DNA of 17,202 nt. It comes from Ruminococcus sp. UBA1394 (GTDB taxonomy: Bacteria; Bacillota; Clostridia; Oscillospirales; Ruminococcaceae). The stretch spans positions 1-17,202 of the forward strand of contig DBQM01000012.1 of NCBI GenBank assembly GCA_002305725.1. Direction: 5' to 3'. Made by a program: the position numbers and the translations under genes. Below are positions 5,805-12,702 of this stretch, one piece after another. A model generated the notes under the pieces. The model was given only the letters and a program-made list of their open reading frames with translations, was not told where the DNA came from and did no database searches. Each line of letters opens with the position of its first letter. Position 1 is the first letter of the stretch.

Positions 5805-7091
5805 TTACTTCTTAACTTCAATCTTGTCTTTTCTCATGTAGTACTGCAATGCCTTCGGAATTCTGATGCTTCCGTCCTCATTGAGATTGTTTTCAAGGAA
5901 CGCAATGAGCATTCTCGGCGGTGCAACAACAGTATTGTTGAGAGTGTGTGCAAAATACTTCTCACCGCTCTCTGTCTTGACTCTGATACCCAGTCTTCTT
6001 GCCTGTGCGTCGCCTAAGTTGGAGCAGCTGCCGACCTCGAAGTACTTCTTCTGTCTCGGTGACCATGCCTCAACGTCAATACTCTTAACCTTTAAGTCAG
6101 CCAAATCGCCGGAACAGCATTCAAGTGTTCTTACCGGAATATCAAGTGTTCTGAAAAATTCAACAGTATTCATGTAAAGCTTTTTAAACCAGTCCATGCT
6201 GTCCTCAGGCTTACATACAACAATCATTTCCTGCTTTTCAAACTGGTGGATTCTGTAAACACCTCTCTCCTCAATGCCGTGAGCACCTACTTCCTTACGG
6301 AAACATGGTGAATAGCTTGTGAGAGTTTTAGGAAGTTCAGCCTCCGGAATGATTGTGTCAATGAACTTGCCTATCATTGAGTGCTCACTTGTACCGATAA
6401 GGTAAAGGTCCTCACCCTCGATTTTGTACATCATGCCTTCCATTTCAGCAAAGCTCATAACGCCTGTTACAACGTTGCTGCGAATCATGAACGGCGGAAT
6501 GTAGTATGTAAAGCCCTTGTCAATCATGAAATCTCTTGCGTATGAGAGAATGCATGACTGTAACTGCGCAATGTCGCCGCAGAGATAGTAGAAACCGTTT
6601 CCGCTTGTCTTTCTGGCGCTGTCAAGGTCAATACCGTCAAGCTTTTCCATGATGTCAACGTGATAAGGTACCTCAAAATCCGGTACAAACGGGTCGCCGA
6701 ATCTCTCAACCTCAACGTTTTCGCTGTCGTCCTTGCCGATTGGTACGCTGTCGTCGATAATGTTAGGGATTACCAGCATAATTTCTCTGATTTCACCCTC
6801 CATTTTAACTTCAAGCTCTTCCATTTCAGTAAGCTTTTTGCCGATTTCGCCAACTTCAGCCTTGATTTTTTCAGCCTCGTCCTTCTGACCCTTAGCCATC
6901 AGTCCGCCGATTTCCTTACTCTTTGTCTTTCTCTGATTTCTCAGATTGTCACATTCAACCTTGATTTCACGGTATTTTTTATCAAGCTCAACAACCTTGT
7001 CAACCAGTTCAAGCTTGTCATCCTGGAACTTTTTCTTAATGTTTTCCTTTACAAGTTCAGGATTTGTTCTGATTAATTTCATATCCAGCAT
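5805..7091 (-). CDS. serS: Seryl-tRNA synthetase, with archaeal/eukaryal-type signatures
   Basis: The product is 428 residues, a class II aminoacyl-tRNA synthetase charging tRNA-Ser. The N-terminal arm is a long coiled coil (about 30-105) that grips the tRNA variable arm. Motif 2 spans about 259-284 (SPCFRKEVGAHG, YRIHQFEK) and motif 3 contains HTLNNTVVAPPR with Arg393. The ACFRKE/GAHG, QFEKQE, PEDS and HTLNNT wording is closer to archaeal and eukaryal SerRS than to the usual bacterial HTLNGSGLAVGR form. The ATG at 7091 has AAGGAG 8 bases upstream. It starts 21 bp after parB in the same direction, so it is probably the last gene of parA-parB-serS. No T-box leader is seen. Confidence 0.95.
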   Translation of the reverse strand: MLDMKLIRTNPELVKENIKKKFQDDKLELVDKVVELDKKYREIKVECDNLRNQRKTKSKEIGGLMAKGQKDEAEKIKAEVGEIGKKLTEMEELEVKMEGEIREIMLVIPNIIDDSVPIGKDDSENVEVERFGDPFVPDFEVPYHVDIMEKLDGIDLDSARKTSGNGFYYLCGDIAQLQSCILSYARDFMIDKGFTYYIPPFMIRSNVVTGVMSFAEMEGMMYKIEGEDLYLIGTSEHSMIGKFIDTIIPEAELPKTLTSYSPCFRKEVGAHGIEERGVYRIHQFEKQEMIVVCKPEDSMDWFKKLYMNTVEFFRTLDIPVRTLECCSGDLADLKVKSIDVEAWSPRQKKYFEVGSCSNLGDAQARRLGIRVKTESGEKYFAHTLNNTVVAPPRMLIAFLENNLNEDGSIRIPKALQYYMRKDKIEVKK

Positions 7092-7112
7092 TGTTCTTTT
7101 CTCCTTGTGCTA

Positions 7113-7949
7113 TTAGTGTGTAAGCCTTTCAGCAAGTTCTGAAAGGTCTTCTTTATCATAAAATTCAAGTATCAGAGCGCCCTTGTTTTTACCGTATTCA
7201 ACCTTGACTTTGCGTCCAAGCGCCTCATGAAGTCCGATTTCCATTTCCTTAAAGTAGCTGTCAATTCGCTCGTTGCTGACTTCCTTTTCCGGCTTTCCGG
7301 CGTTCTGAGCCATCTTTTCAAGCGCTCTTACGGTCATTTTTCCGCCGCAGGCTTTTCTTGCCGCAACTATCATGTCGTAGTCATTGTCAAAGGTCAGCAG
7401 CGCTTTTGCGTGCCCTACGGAAAGCTCACCGTCCTCGAGCATCGTCCTTACTTCTTCCGGCAGACTAAGCAGACGCATAGCATTTGCAACGGCAGAACGT
7501 GAACGTCCGACCGTTTTTGAAATTTCTTCCTGTGTCATTCCGAAATTTTCAGTCAGCTCATAGTATCCCTGCGCTTCTTCAATCGGGTTTAAGTTTTCCC
7601 TCTGAAGATTTTCTATAAGCGCAAGCTGCATTGCCTCGGAATCAGTCAGTTCCTTTATCTGAACCGGAACTTCTGACATTCCCAGCATTCTTGCGGCTCT
7701 CCAGCGCCTTTCGCCGGCTACTATCTGATAACCGTTTCCGTATGGTCTTACCAGCAGCGGCTGTAAAATTCCGTGCTGTTTTATTGAATCTGCAAGCGCA
7801 GATATTGTTTCATCGTCAAAGTTTTTTCGTGGCTGTGACCTGTTTGGCTCAATTTCCGATATTCTCAGTGTCTGTGACGCAGCTGTGTCAGTTGTGTTGT
7901 CATCAAAAAGTGCGCTCAGACCTGTTCCAAGTCCTCCCTTTGCCGCCAT
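7113..7949 (-). CDS. parB: Chromosome-partitioning protein ParB (Spo0J)
   Basis: The product is 278 residues. It starts with the conserved GGLGTGLSALF stretch that in Spo0J stimulates the ParA ATPase. The CTP-binding/N-terminal domain includes VAGERRWRAA (78-86) and ENLQREN (113-119), followed by a helix-turn-helix (about 137-160, with GRSRSAVANAMRLL) and a C-terminal dimerisation domain. In the family it loads at parS, spreads as a clamp, and recruits SMC. The helix-turn-helix wording is Spo0J-like, unlike the Noc paralogue at 9052-9927. It begins 12 bp after parA, with AAGGTG as ribosome binding site. Confidence 0.95.
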   Translation of the reverse strand: MAAKGGLGTGLSALFDDNTTDTAASQTLRISEIEPNRSQPRKNFDDETISALADSIKQHGILQPLLVRPYGNGYQIVAGERRWRAARMLGMSEVPVQIKELTDSEAMQLALIENLQRENLNPIEEAQGYYELTENFGMTQEEISKTVGRSRSAVANAMRLLSLPEEVRTMLEDGELSVGHAKALLTFDNDYDMIVAARKACGGKMTVRALEKMAQNAGKPEKEVSNERIDSYFKEMEIGLHEALGRKVKVEYGKNKGALILEFYDKEDLSELAERLTH

Positions 7950-7961
7950 TTATTCACCTTC

Positions 7962-8768
7962 TCATTTTGATTTTCTTCCGAAAAGCTTTCTCTTTTCCTT
8001 TGGTTTTGCCTTTTCGCCCAGTATTTCAAGTCCTAAAAGCTCATAAAACTCTGCTCCCTTTGAGCTTTTATCGTAATACATAACCGGTTTTCCGTGGCTC
8101 GGTGCCTCGGAAAGTCGTACATTTCTTGGTATTTTTGTTTCAAAAACCTTATCCGGAAAATACTTTTCAACTTCTTCAACAACCTGATTGCTGACATTAA
8201 GCCTTGAATCAAACATTGTAAAGAGTATTCCCTCAATATCAAGGGACGGGTTATACTTCGACCTGACGATTTTTACAGTTTCCATCAGCTGGCTCAGTCC
8301 TTCAAGAGCATAAAACTCCGCCTGCATCGGGATAATGAGTTTATCGCAGGCAACAAGCGCATTAACCGTTATAAGGCTGAGCGACGGCGGACAGTCTATG
8401 AAAATGTAGTCATAGTCCAGACGGCAGGTCAGAAGCTGCATTTTCAGTCTATTCATTCTGTCATCAAGCTGAACCATTTCAACTTCCGCACCTGCAAGTG
8501 CTGAATTTGCCGGAACAAGACTGACATTTTTAAATTCTGTGCGGACAATAGCCTCCTGGATACGTGCTTGTCCGATTAGAACGTCATAAGCGGTGTATTC
8601 AACCGATTTCTTTTTAACGCCGAAACCTGTAGTGGTGTTTCCCTGCGCATCAATATCAATGCAAAGCACTTTCTTGTCCCGTGAGCCAAGATATGCCGCA
8701 AGATTAACAGCAGTCGTTGATTTTCCAACGCCGCCCTTCTGATTTACTACTGCAAAAACCTTGCCCAT
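7962..8768 (-). CDS. parA: Chromosome-partitioning ATPase ParA (Soj)
   Basis: The product is 268 residues. It has the deviant Walker A motif KGGVGKST (11-18) at the N-terminus, the switch motif DIDAQGN near residue 40, and FIDCPPSLS as Walker B. It is a chromosomal Soj-type ParA: ATP-bound dimers bind DNA non-specifically and are released by ParB, driving origin segregation and, in Bacillus, influencing DnaA. There is no N-terminal DNA-binding domain, as expected for the chromosomal class. The tail is basic (KEKRKLFGRKSK). The ribosome binding site is GGGGA before the ATG at 8768. A leader of about 150 bases with hairpins precedes it. Confidence 0.96.
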   Translation of the reverse strand: MGKVFAVVNQKGGVGKSTTAVNLAAYLGSRDKKVLCIDIDAQGNTTTGFGVKKKSVEYTAYDVLIGQARIQEAIVRTEFKNVSLVPANSALAGAEVEMVQLDDRMNRLKMQLLTCRLDYDYIFIDCPPSLSLITVNALVACDKLIIPMQAEFYALEGLSQLMETVKIVRSKYNPSLDIEGILFTMFDSRLNVSNQVVEEVEKYFPDKVFETKIPRNVRLSEAPSHGKPVMYYDKSSKGAEFYELLGLEILGEKAKPKEKRKLFGRKSK

Positions 8769-8798
8769 TAAAGTTTCCCCTGTCTTTCGTATATATTT

Positions 8799-8832
8799 AT
8801 AGTAAACTAAAAATACTTTTTTAGTTTACTAT
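8799..8832. other. 15-bp perfect hairpin/palindrome in the parA leader (palindrome A)
   Basis: Arms 8799-8813 and 8818-8832 (ATAGTAAACTAAAAA and its complement) enclose four bases. It lies about 30 bp before the parA start codon inside the predicted mRNA leader. It is not followed by a T-run on the minus strand, so it is not a standard terminator. It is related in sequence to the palindrome at 8890-8931. Confidence 0.75.
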
Positions 8833-8841
8833 TAGCCGATA

Positions 8842-8873
8842 TGCACGGAGCTTACGAAGTAAGCGGATGTGCA
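8842..8873. other. Two-tier hairpin in the parA leader
   Basis: An inner stem GCTTAC/GTAAGC around GAA and an outer stem TGCAC/GTGCA are separated by a small internal loop. It lies midway between the two related palindromes and within the predicted parA leader. Confidence 0.65.
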
Positions 8874-8889
8874 AGGCAATAAAATAAAT

Positions 8890-8931
8890 AATTATAGTGA
8901 ACGCAAAATTATTTTTGCGTTTATTATAATT
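8890..8931. other. 19-bp near-perfect palindrome overlapping the parA promoter (palindrome B)
   Basis: Arms 8890-8908 and 8913-8931 surround TTAT. The two non-matching positions are G-T pairs that would be G-U wobbles in a plus-strand RNA. It overlaps the -10 element and predicted transcription start of parA, so it may be an operator or part of a repeat. Confidence 0.7.
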
Positions 8932-8957
8932 ATACCACTTTTATGTTATTATGTAAA
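8929..8957 (-). promoter_or_regulatory. Sigma-A-type promoter for parA-parB-serS
   Basis: On the minus strand TTTACA (8952-8957) and a perfect TATAAT (8929-8934) are exactly 17 bases apart. Transcription would begin near 8922, giving a leader of about 150 bases that contains two hairpins. Confidence 0.8.
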
Positions 8958-8979
8958 GAATATTTTCGTTTTAATGCAG

Positions 8980-9012
8980 AAAAAATGAGCATGAATCATA
9001 AATCCATGCTCA
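8980..9012 (-). terminator. Rho-independent terminator downstream of noc
   Basis: On the minus strand an 8-bp stem (TGAGCATG and CATGCTCA) with an 11-base loop is followed by six Ts, about 40 bp after the noc stop. It separates noc from the parA promoter. Confidence 0.85.
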
Positions 9013-9051
9013 AAAACCTGTTGTTATTTTCTGATTGCTGTGCTTTTTATT

Positions 9052-9927
9052 TTATTCTGGCATTTTGAATGTTCCACGTGGAACATTTTCGTTTTTCAGA
9101 ATCGGAATCTTAACTCTGTATTCTATGTAATCCTCATTCTGAATCTTTTTGGAATCTGCTGCAATTCCTGCGGCTTTCATGGTTTCAACCGCCTTGTTAA
9201 TGGTATTCACGAAGATTTTCACATTCTGAAAAACCTTGCTTCTCTTTCTGTAACTCTCCTTATCACGAACCTTTCCCAGATATTCGTCAATAGCCGCTTC
9301 AGTACGCTCAACATTGAGGTTATGCTTTATGATTTTGTTTATGATTTCAAGCCTGTCCTCTTTGCTTCCGAGCCTTAGCAGCGCTCTTGCATGACGTTCA
9401 GTCAGATTAAATTTTGTTATCAGCTCCTTTTCCTCGTCGGTAAGTTTCAGTATTCTCAGCTTGTTCGCTATAGTTGACTGCGCCTTACCAAGCTTTATTG
9501 CGGCGTCCTCCTGGGTCATTCCGTAGTAGTTAATCAGCTTTTCAATTGCATTTGCCTCGTCGAAAAAGGACAGATCCTGTCTTTGAATGTTCTCAACAAG
9601 CGCCAGGACTGCACTGGCTCTTGAGGAAATGTCCAGAACGATGCACGGAACATATTTAAGCTGTAAAAGCTTGGACGCCCTTAGTCTGCGCTCCCCTGCT
9701 ATAAGTTCATACCCTTTTTCAATTTTTCTTACTGAAAGCGGCTGTAAAATACCGTTCTGGCAGATACTTTCAGCAAGAGAGCTTATATCGCAGTAATCAA
9801 AATCACTTCTTGGCTGGTGAGGATTGGGCACAATTTCAGACACCGGTATCTGCACGACCCTGTTTTCCTCACGCTGACGTTCCTTTTCACGCTCCTTTTC
9901 CTTTGTAAAATTCAAAAATGCCGCCAT
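9052..9927 (-). CDS. noc: Nucleoid occlusion protein Noc (ParB family)
   Basis: The product is 291 residues. It opens with a short hydrophobic stretch (MAAFLNFTKE) and a long run of alternating Lys/Glu/Arg, in the position where Noc carries its membrane-binding amphipathic helix. The ParB core follows: IAGERRLRAS (77-85), ENIQRQ (112-117) and a helix-turn-helix with GKAQSTIANKLRIL (about 147-160), the Noc-type wording that separates it from Spo0J. In the family it binds its own sites, contacts the membrane and blocks FtsZ assembly over the nucleoid. The ATG at 9927 is preferred, with AAGGAAG 6 bases upstream; the TTG at 9933 abuts that site. The 3' end contains a parS site. Confidence 0.88.
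   Translation of the reverse strand: MAAFLNFTKEKEREKERQREENRVVQIPVSEIVPNPHQPRSDFDYCDISSLAESICQNGILQPLSVRKIEKGYELIAGERRLRASKLLQLKYVPCIVLDISSRASAVLALVENIQRQDLSFFDEANAIEKLINYYGMTQEDAAIKLGKAQSTIANKLRILKLTDEEKELITKFNLTERHARALLRLGSKEDRLEIINKIIKHNLNVERTEAAIDEYLGKVRDKESYRKRSKVFQNVKIFVNTINKAVETMKAAGIAADSKKIQNEDYIEYRVKIPILKNENVPRGTFKMPE
9070..9085. promoter_or_regulatory. parS centromere site 1, inside noc
   Basis: TGTTCCACGTGGAACA is a perfect 16-bp palindrome of the conserved parS form (TGTTNCACGTGNAACA). It is read through by noc as Val-Pro-Arg-Gly-Thr near the C-terminus. It is the expected nucleation site for the ParB encoded at 7113-7949. Confidence 0.95.
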
Positions 9928-9975
9928 TGTCAACTTCCTTTCTTTTTATTCACACATCTTTTATGTGCTGATTTA

Positions 9976-10004
9976 ATTATACATTACCAAGGAAATTATT
10001 TCCA
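9976..10004 (-). promoter_or_regulatory. Probable promoter for noc
   Basis: On the minus strand TGGAAA (9999-10004) and a perfect TATAAT (9976-9981) are 17 bases apart, and transcription would start about 40 bases before the noc ATG. The -35 match is only moderate. Confidence 0.5.
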
Positions 10005-10007
10005 CAC

Positions 10008-10044
10008 AAAAATTCCGCTTTTAATACTGATAAAAGCGGAATTT
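10008..10044 (-). terminator. Rho-independent terminator of mnmE-mnmG-rsmG
   Basis: A 14-bp perfect stem (AAATTCCGCTTTTA and its complement) with a 7-base loop begins about 20 bp after the rsmG stop. On the minus strand the stem ends in TTTTTG. Confidence 0.85.
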
Positions 10045-10063
10045 ACGGCATAATATAAAATTT

Positions 10064-10768
10064 TTATAAGGCTTTGTTTTTTATCTGACCGCTGTTGCGG
10101 GGATATTTTGTCGGGGTCTGCGATATCTTTTTTACGGAGAAAATCTTTCTTCTGTCATCTTTTCCAAGCAGGTAATCATAAACCGAAATACCGTCACCGC
10201 CGAGTATTTTCACGGCATTTTCAGCATTTCCGGCGTCCTCGTTAGGACCTTTCATTGCGGCAAAAATGCCGCCTTTTTTCACAAACGGCATACAGTATTC
10301 GCTCAGAACCGGCATAGGCGCTACCGCTCTTGCAGTTGCAATGTCAAACTTCTCACGGAAAGCCTCTTTTTTCCCATACTCCTCTGCCCTGCCGTGCACT
10401 GCCTCTGCATTTATTCCAAGCTTTTCGCACAGCTTTTCAAGAAAAATAATGCGCTTATTCAGACTGTCGAGCATAGTCAGCTGAATGTCATCACGGTAAA
10501 GTTTTATGGGAACCGACGGAAAACCTGCACCTGTGCCAACATCTATAAGCGAGGCATTCTTCGGTATATCAATGTAATTTAGCAGAAGAATACTGTCGGC
10601 AAAGTGCTTCAGCCACACTTCTTCGGGTTCTGTTATGGCTGTGAGGTTGACATTTTTGTTGTATTCAATGAGGTAATCGCAGTATATTTCAAGCTTTTCA
10701 TGGAGTACTTTACAGTATTCAAGGTGATTTTCAGTAAAAATTCTCTGTCCGGATTCAAAACTAATCAT
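10064..10768 (-). CDS. rsmG: 16S rRNA (guanine-N7) methyltransferase RsmG (GidB)
   Basis: The product is 234 residues, normal for the family. NLTAI (41-45), HFADS (55-59) and the SAM-binding loop DVGTGAGFPS (76-85) are the hallmark motifs, with ARAVAP in the later catalytic part. RsmG methylates N7 of G527 (E. coli numbering) in the 530 loop of 16S rRNA; its loss gives low-level streptomycin resistance in several bacteria. Its ATG overlaps the mnmG stop by four bases (ATGA), indicating translational coupling with mnmG. Confidence 0.96.
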   Translation of the reverse strand: MISFESGQRIFTENHLEYCKVLHEKLEIYCDYLIEYNKNVNLTAITEPEEVWLKHFADSILLLNYIDIPKNASLIDVGTGAGFPSVPIKLYRDDIQLTMLDSLNKRIIFLEKLCEKLGINAEAVHGRAEEYGKKEAFREKFDIATARAVAPMPVLSEYCMPFVKKGGIFAAMKGPNEDAGNAENAVKILGGDGISVYDYLLGKDDRRKIFSVKKISQTPTKYPRNSGQIKNKAL

Positions 10769-12645
10769 TTTCTGCCGCCTTTCTGTTCAAGCCATACAAC
10801 AAGAACGGACACGTCAGCCGGTGAAACACCCGATATTCTCGACGCCTGACCGATATTTTCCGGCTTTTGCCTGTTAAGCTTTTCCGCAGCCTCAAGGCGA
10901 AGTCCACGAATTTCTGAGTAATCAATATCGTCCGGCAAAGCCTTTCCCTCAAGCTTTCGCATTATCTCGATCTGCTCCATCTGCTTTTCAATGTACCCCT
11001 CATACTTGATCTGCAGTTCAACCTGTTCCCTTACCTCAAACGGAAGGTCTGATCGCTGTTCATCAAATTCTTTCAGAATATCATATCCAAGCTGCGGACG
11101 CCTTATAAGGTCGGCGAGCTTGCAGCCTGTTGTGAGGGCAGAAGTTCCGTTTTCTTCAAGGAAACTGTTCAGCTTGTCCGACGGCGCAATATTCAGCTTT
11201 TTGACACGCTTTATCTCGTCTTCAGTAAGTCTTTCTTTTTCCAGTAGACCCTGATAGCGTTCTTCACTAATCAGTCCGAGCTTATATCCAATCGGAGTTA
11301 AGCGCTGGTCAGCATTATCCTGCCTGAGTACCAGCCTGTATTCACTTCTCGAAGTCATCATTCTATAAGGGTCAGCACAACCCTTGGTTACAAGATCATC
11401 AATCAGTGTTCCGATATACGAGCTTGCACGGTCAAGAATCATAGGCTGTCTTCCTTGCACGGACAATGCGGCATTGATTCCGGCTACAAGTCCCTGCGCC
11501 GCTGCCTCCTCATAACCCGAGCTTCCGTTAAACTGACCTGCACCATAAAGACCTTTGAGCGACTTGAATTCAAGGGTCGATTTCATCTGAACAGGATTGC
11601 AGCAGTCATACTCAATAGCGTAGGCAGGACGCATAATTTCCACATTTTCAAGACCTTTTATAGTACGCAGAAAGCTTTGCTGAACGTCCTCCGGAAGTGA
11701 CGAGGACATACCCTGCAAATAGTATTCATCAGTTTCAAGTCCCATAGGTTCAACAAAAAGCTGGTGCCTTTCCTTGTCTGCAAATCTCACGATTTTGTCC
11801 TCGATGGACGGACAGTATCTGGGACCAACACCCTCAATTCTGCCGGAATAAAGCGGCGAGCGGTCAAGATTATCGAGAATAACCTTGTGAGTTTCAGCAT
11901 TTGTATAAGTGATATAACAGGAAACTATGTTTTCAAGTCCGTTTTTGTCGGTTTCAAAAGAAAATGGTACAATATCGCTGTCACCGTCCTGGCGCTCCAT
12001 TTCTTCAAAATTAATACTTCTTTTGTGTACTCTGCAAGGCGTACCTGTCTTGAAACGACGGAGTTCAATACCGTTTTTACGCAGACTTTCAGAAAGATAA
12101 ATCGCCGGAAGTGCTGCGTCCGGACCGCTTTCATAGGACGCCTCACCAATGTGTATTTTCCCTTTTAAGTATGTTCCGGTTGCAATTATAACCGCTTTGA
12201 CGGCATATTCAGCACCAAGTCTTGTGCGTACACCTGTGATTCTGCCGTTATCTGTCAGTATTTCAGCAATTTCAGCCTGTTTCACACACAGATTATCCTG
12301 TTTTTCGCAGACTTTTTTCATATAATTATGGTACTTAACTCTGTCTGCCTGTACTCTGAGACTATGAACAGCCGGTCCTTTACCTTTGTTCAGCATACGG
12401 CTTTGTATAAAGCATTTATCCGCCGCACGTCCCATTTCACCGCCGAGAGCGTCAATCTCCCTAACAAGATGCCCTTTTGCAGTACCGCCGATTGACGGGT
12501 TGCAGGGCATATTTGCAATCTGATCAAGTGAAATGGTAAACAGAACCGTGTTACAGCCAAGACGTGCTGATGCAAGCGCCGCCTCAACTCCGGCGTGTCC
12601 TGCGCCAACAACGGCAACATCAAATTCACCCATTGAATAATTCAT
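10765..12645 (-). CDS. mnmG: tRNA uridine-5-carboxymethylaminomethyl(34) synthesis enzyme MnmG (GidA)
   Basis: The product is 626 residues, full length. The FAD-binding loop VVGAGHAGVEAA lies at about 12-23, the first GidA signature NPSIGG.AKGHLVREIDALGG at 49-69, and the second (AGQFNGSSGYEEAAAQG) near 367-383. With MnmE it forms the complex that adds the (carboxymethyl)aminomethyl group to U34 of tRNAs reading NNA/NNG codons. The ATG at 12645 has GGAGG 5 bases upstream; the Met four codons later is too far from that site. It follows mnmE by 57 bp, and this gap holds a parS site. Confidence 0.97.
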   Translation of the reverse strand: MNYSMGEFDVAVVGAGHAGVEAALASARLGCNTVLFTISLDQIANMPCNPSIGGTAKGHLVREIDALGGEMGRAADKCFIQSRMLNKGKGPAVHSLRVQADRVKYHNYMKKVCEKQDNLCVKQAEIAEILTDNGRITGVRTRLGAEYAVKAVIIATGTYLKGKIHIGEASYESGPDAALPAIYLSESLRKNGIELRRFKTGTPCRVHKRSINFEEMERQDGDSDIVPFSFETDKNGLENIVSCYITYTNAETHKVILDNLDRSPLYSGRIEGVGPRYCPSIEDKIVRFADKERHQLFVEPMGLETDEYYLQGMSSSLPEDVQQSFLRTIKGLENVEIMRPAYAIEYDCCNPVQMKSTLEFKSLKGLYGAGQFNGSSGYEEAAAQGLVAGINAALSVQGRQPMILDRASSYIGTLIDDLVTKGCADPYRMMTSRSEYRLVLRQDNADQRLTPIGYKLGLISEERYQGLLEKERLTEDEIKRVKKLNIAPSDKLNSFLEENGTSALTTGCKLADLIRRPQLGYDILKEFDEQRSDLPFEVREQVELQIKYEGYIEKQMEQIEIMRKLEGKALPDDIDYSEIRGLRLEAAEKLNRQKPENIGQASRISGVSPADVSVLVVWLEQKGGRK

Positions 12646-12685
12646 TTTTTCCTCCGGAAAAGATTATTTTCTAAAAGTTTCAAAA

Positions 12686-12701
12686 TGTTCCACGTGGAAC
12701 A
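12686..12701. promoter_or_regulatory. parS centromere site 2, between mnmE and mnmG
   Basis: TGTTCCACGTGGAACA, identical over all 16 bp to the site at 9070-9085. It lies in the short gap between the mnmE stop (12703) and the mnmG ribosome binding site, about 3.6 kb from site 1. Confidence 0.95.
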
Positions 12702-12702
12702 T

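Noticed and set aside
6660..7076. 138-residue plus-strand frame rich in Phe and Leu
   Set aside because: It is the antisense shadow of the low-complexity Lys/Glu coiled coil of serS and has no ribosome binding site.
8769..9051. Small structured RNA gene between parA and noc
   Set aside because: The hairpins are real, but the parA promoter and noc terminator explain much of the region, and no plus-strand promoter with a terminator was found; kept as a leader/palindrome observation.
11764..12168. 134-residue plus-strand frame
   Set aside because: It lies entirely antisense within mnmG, with no recognisable domain.
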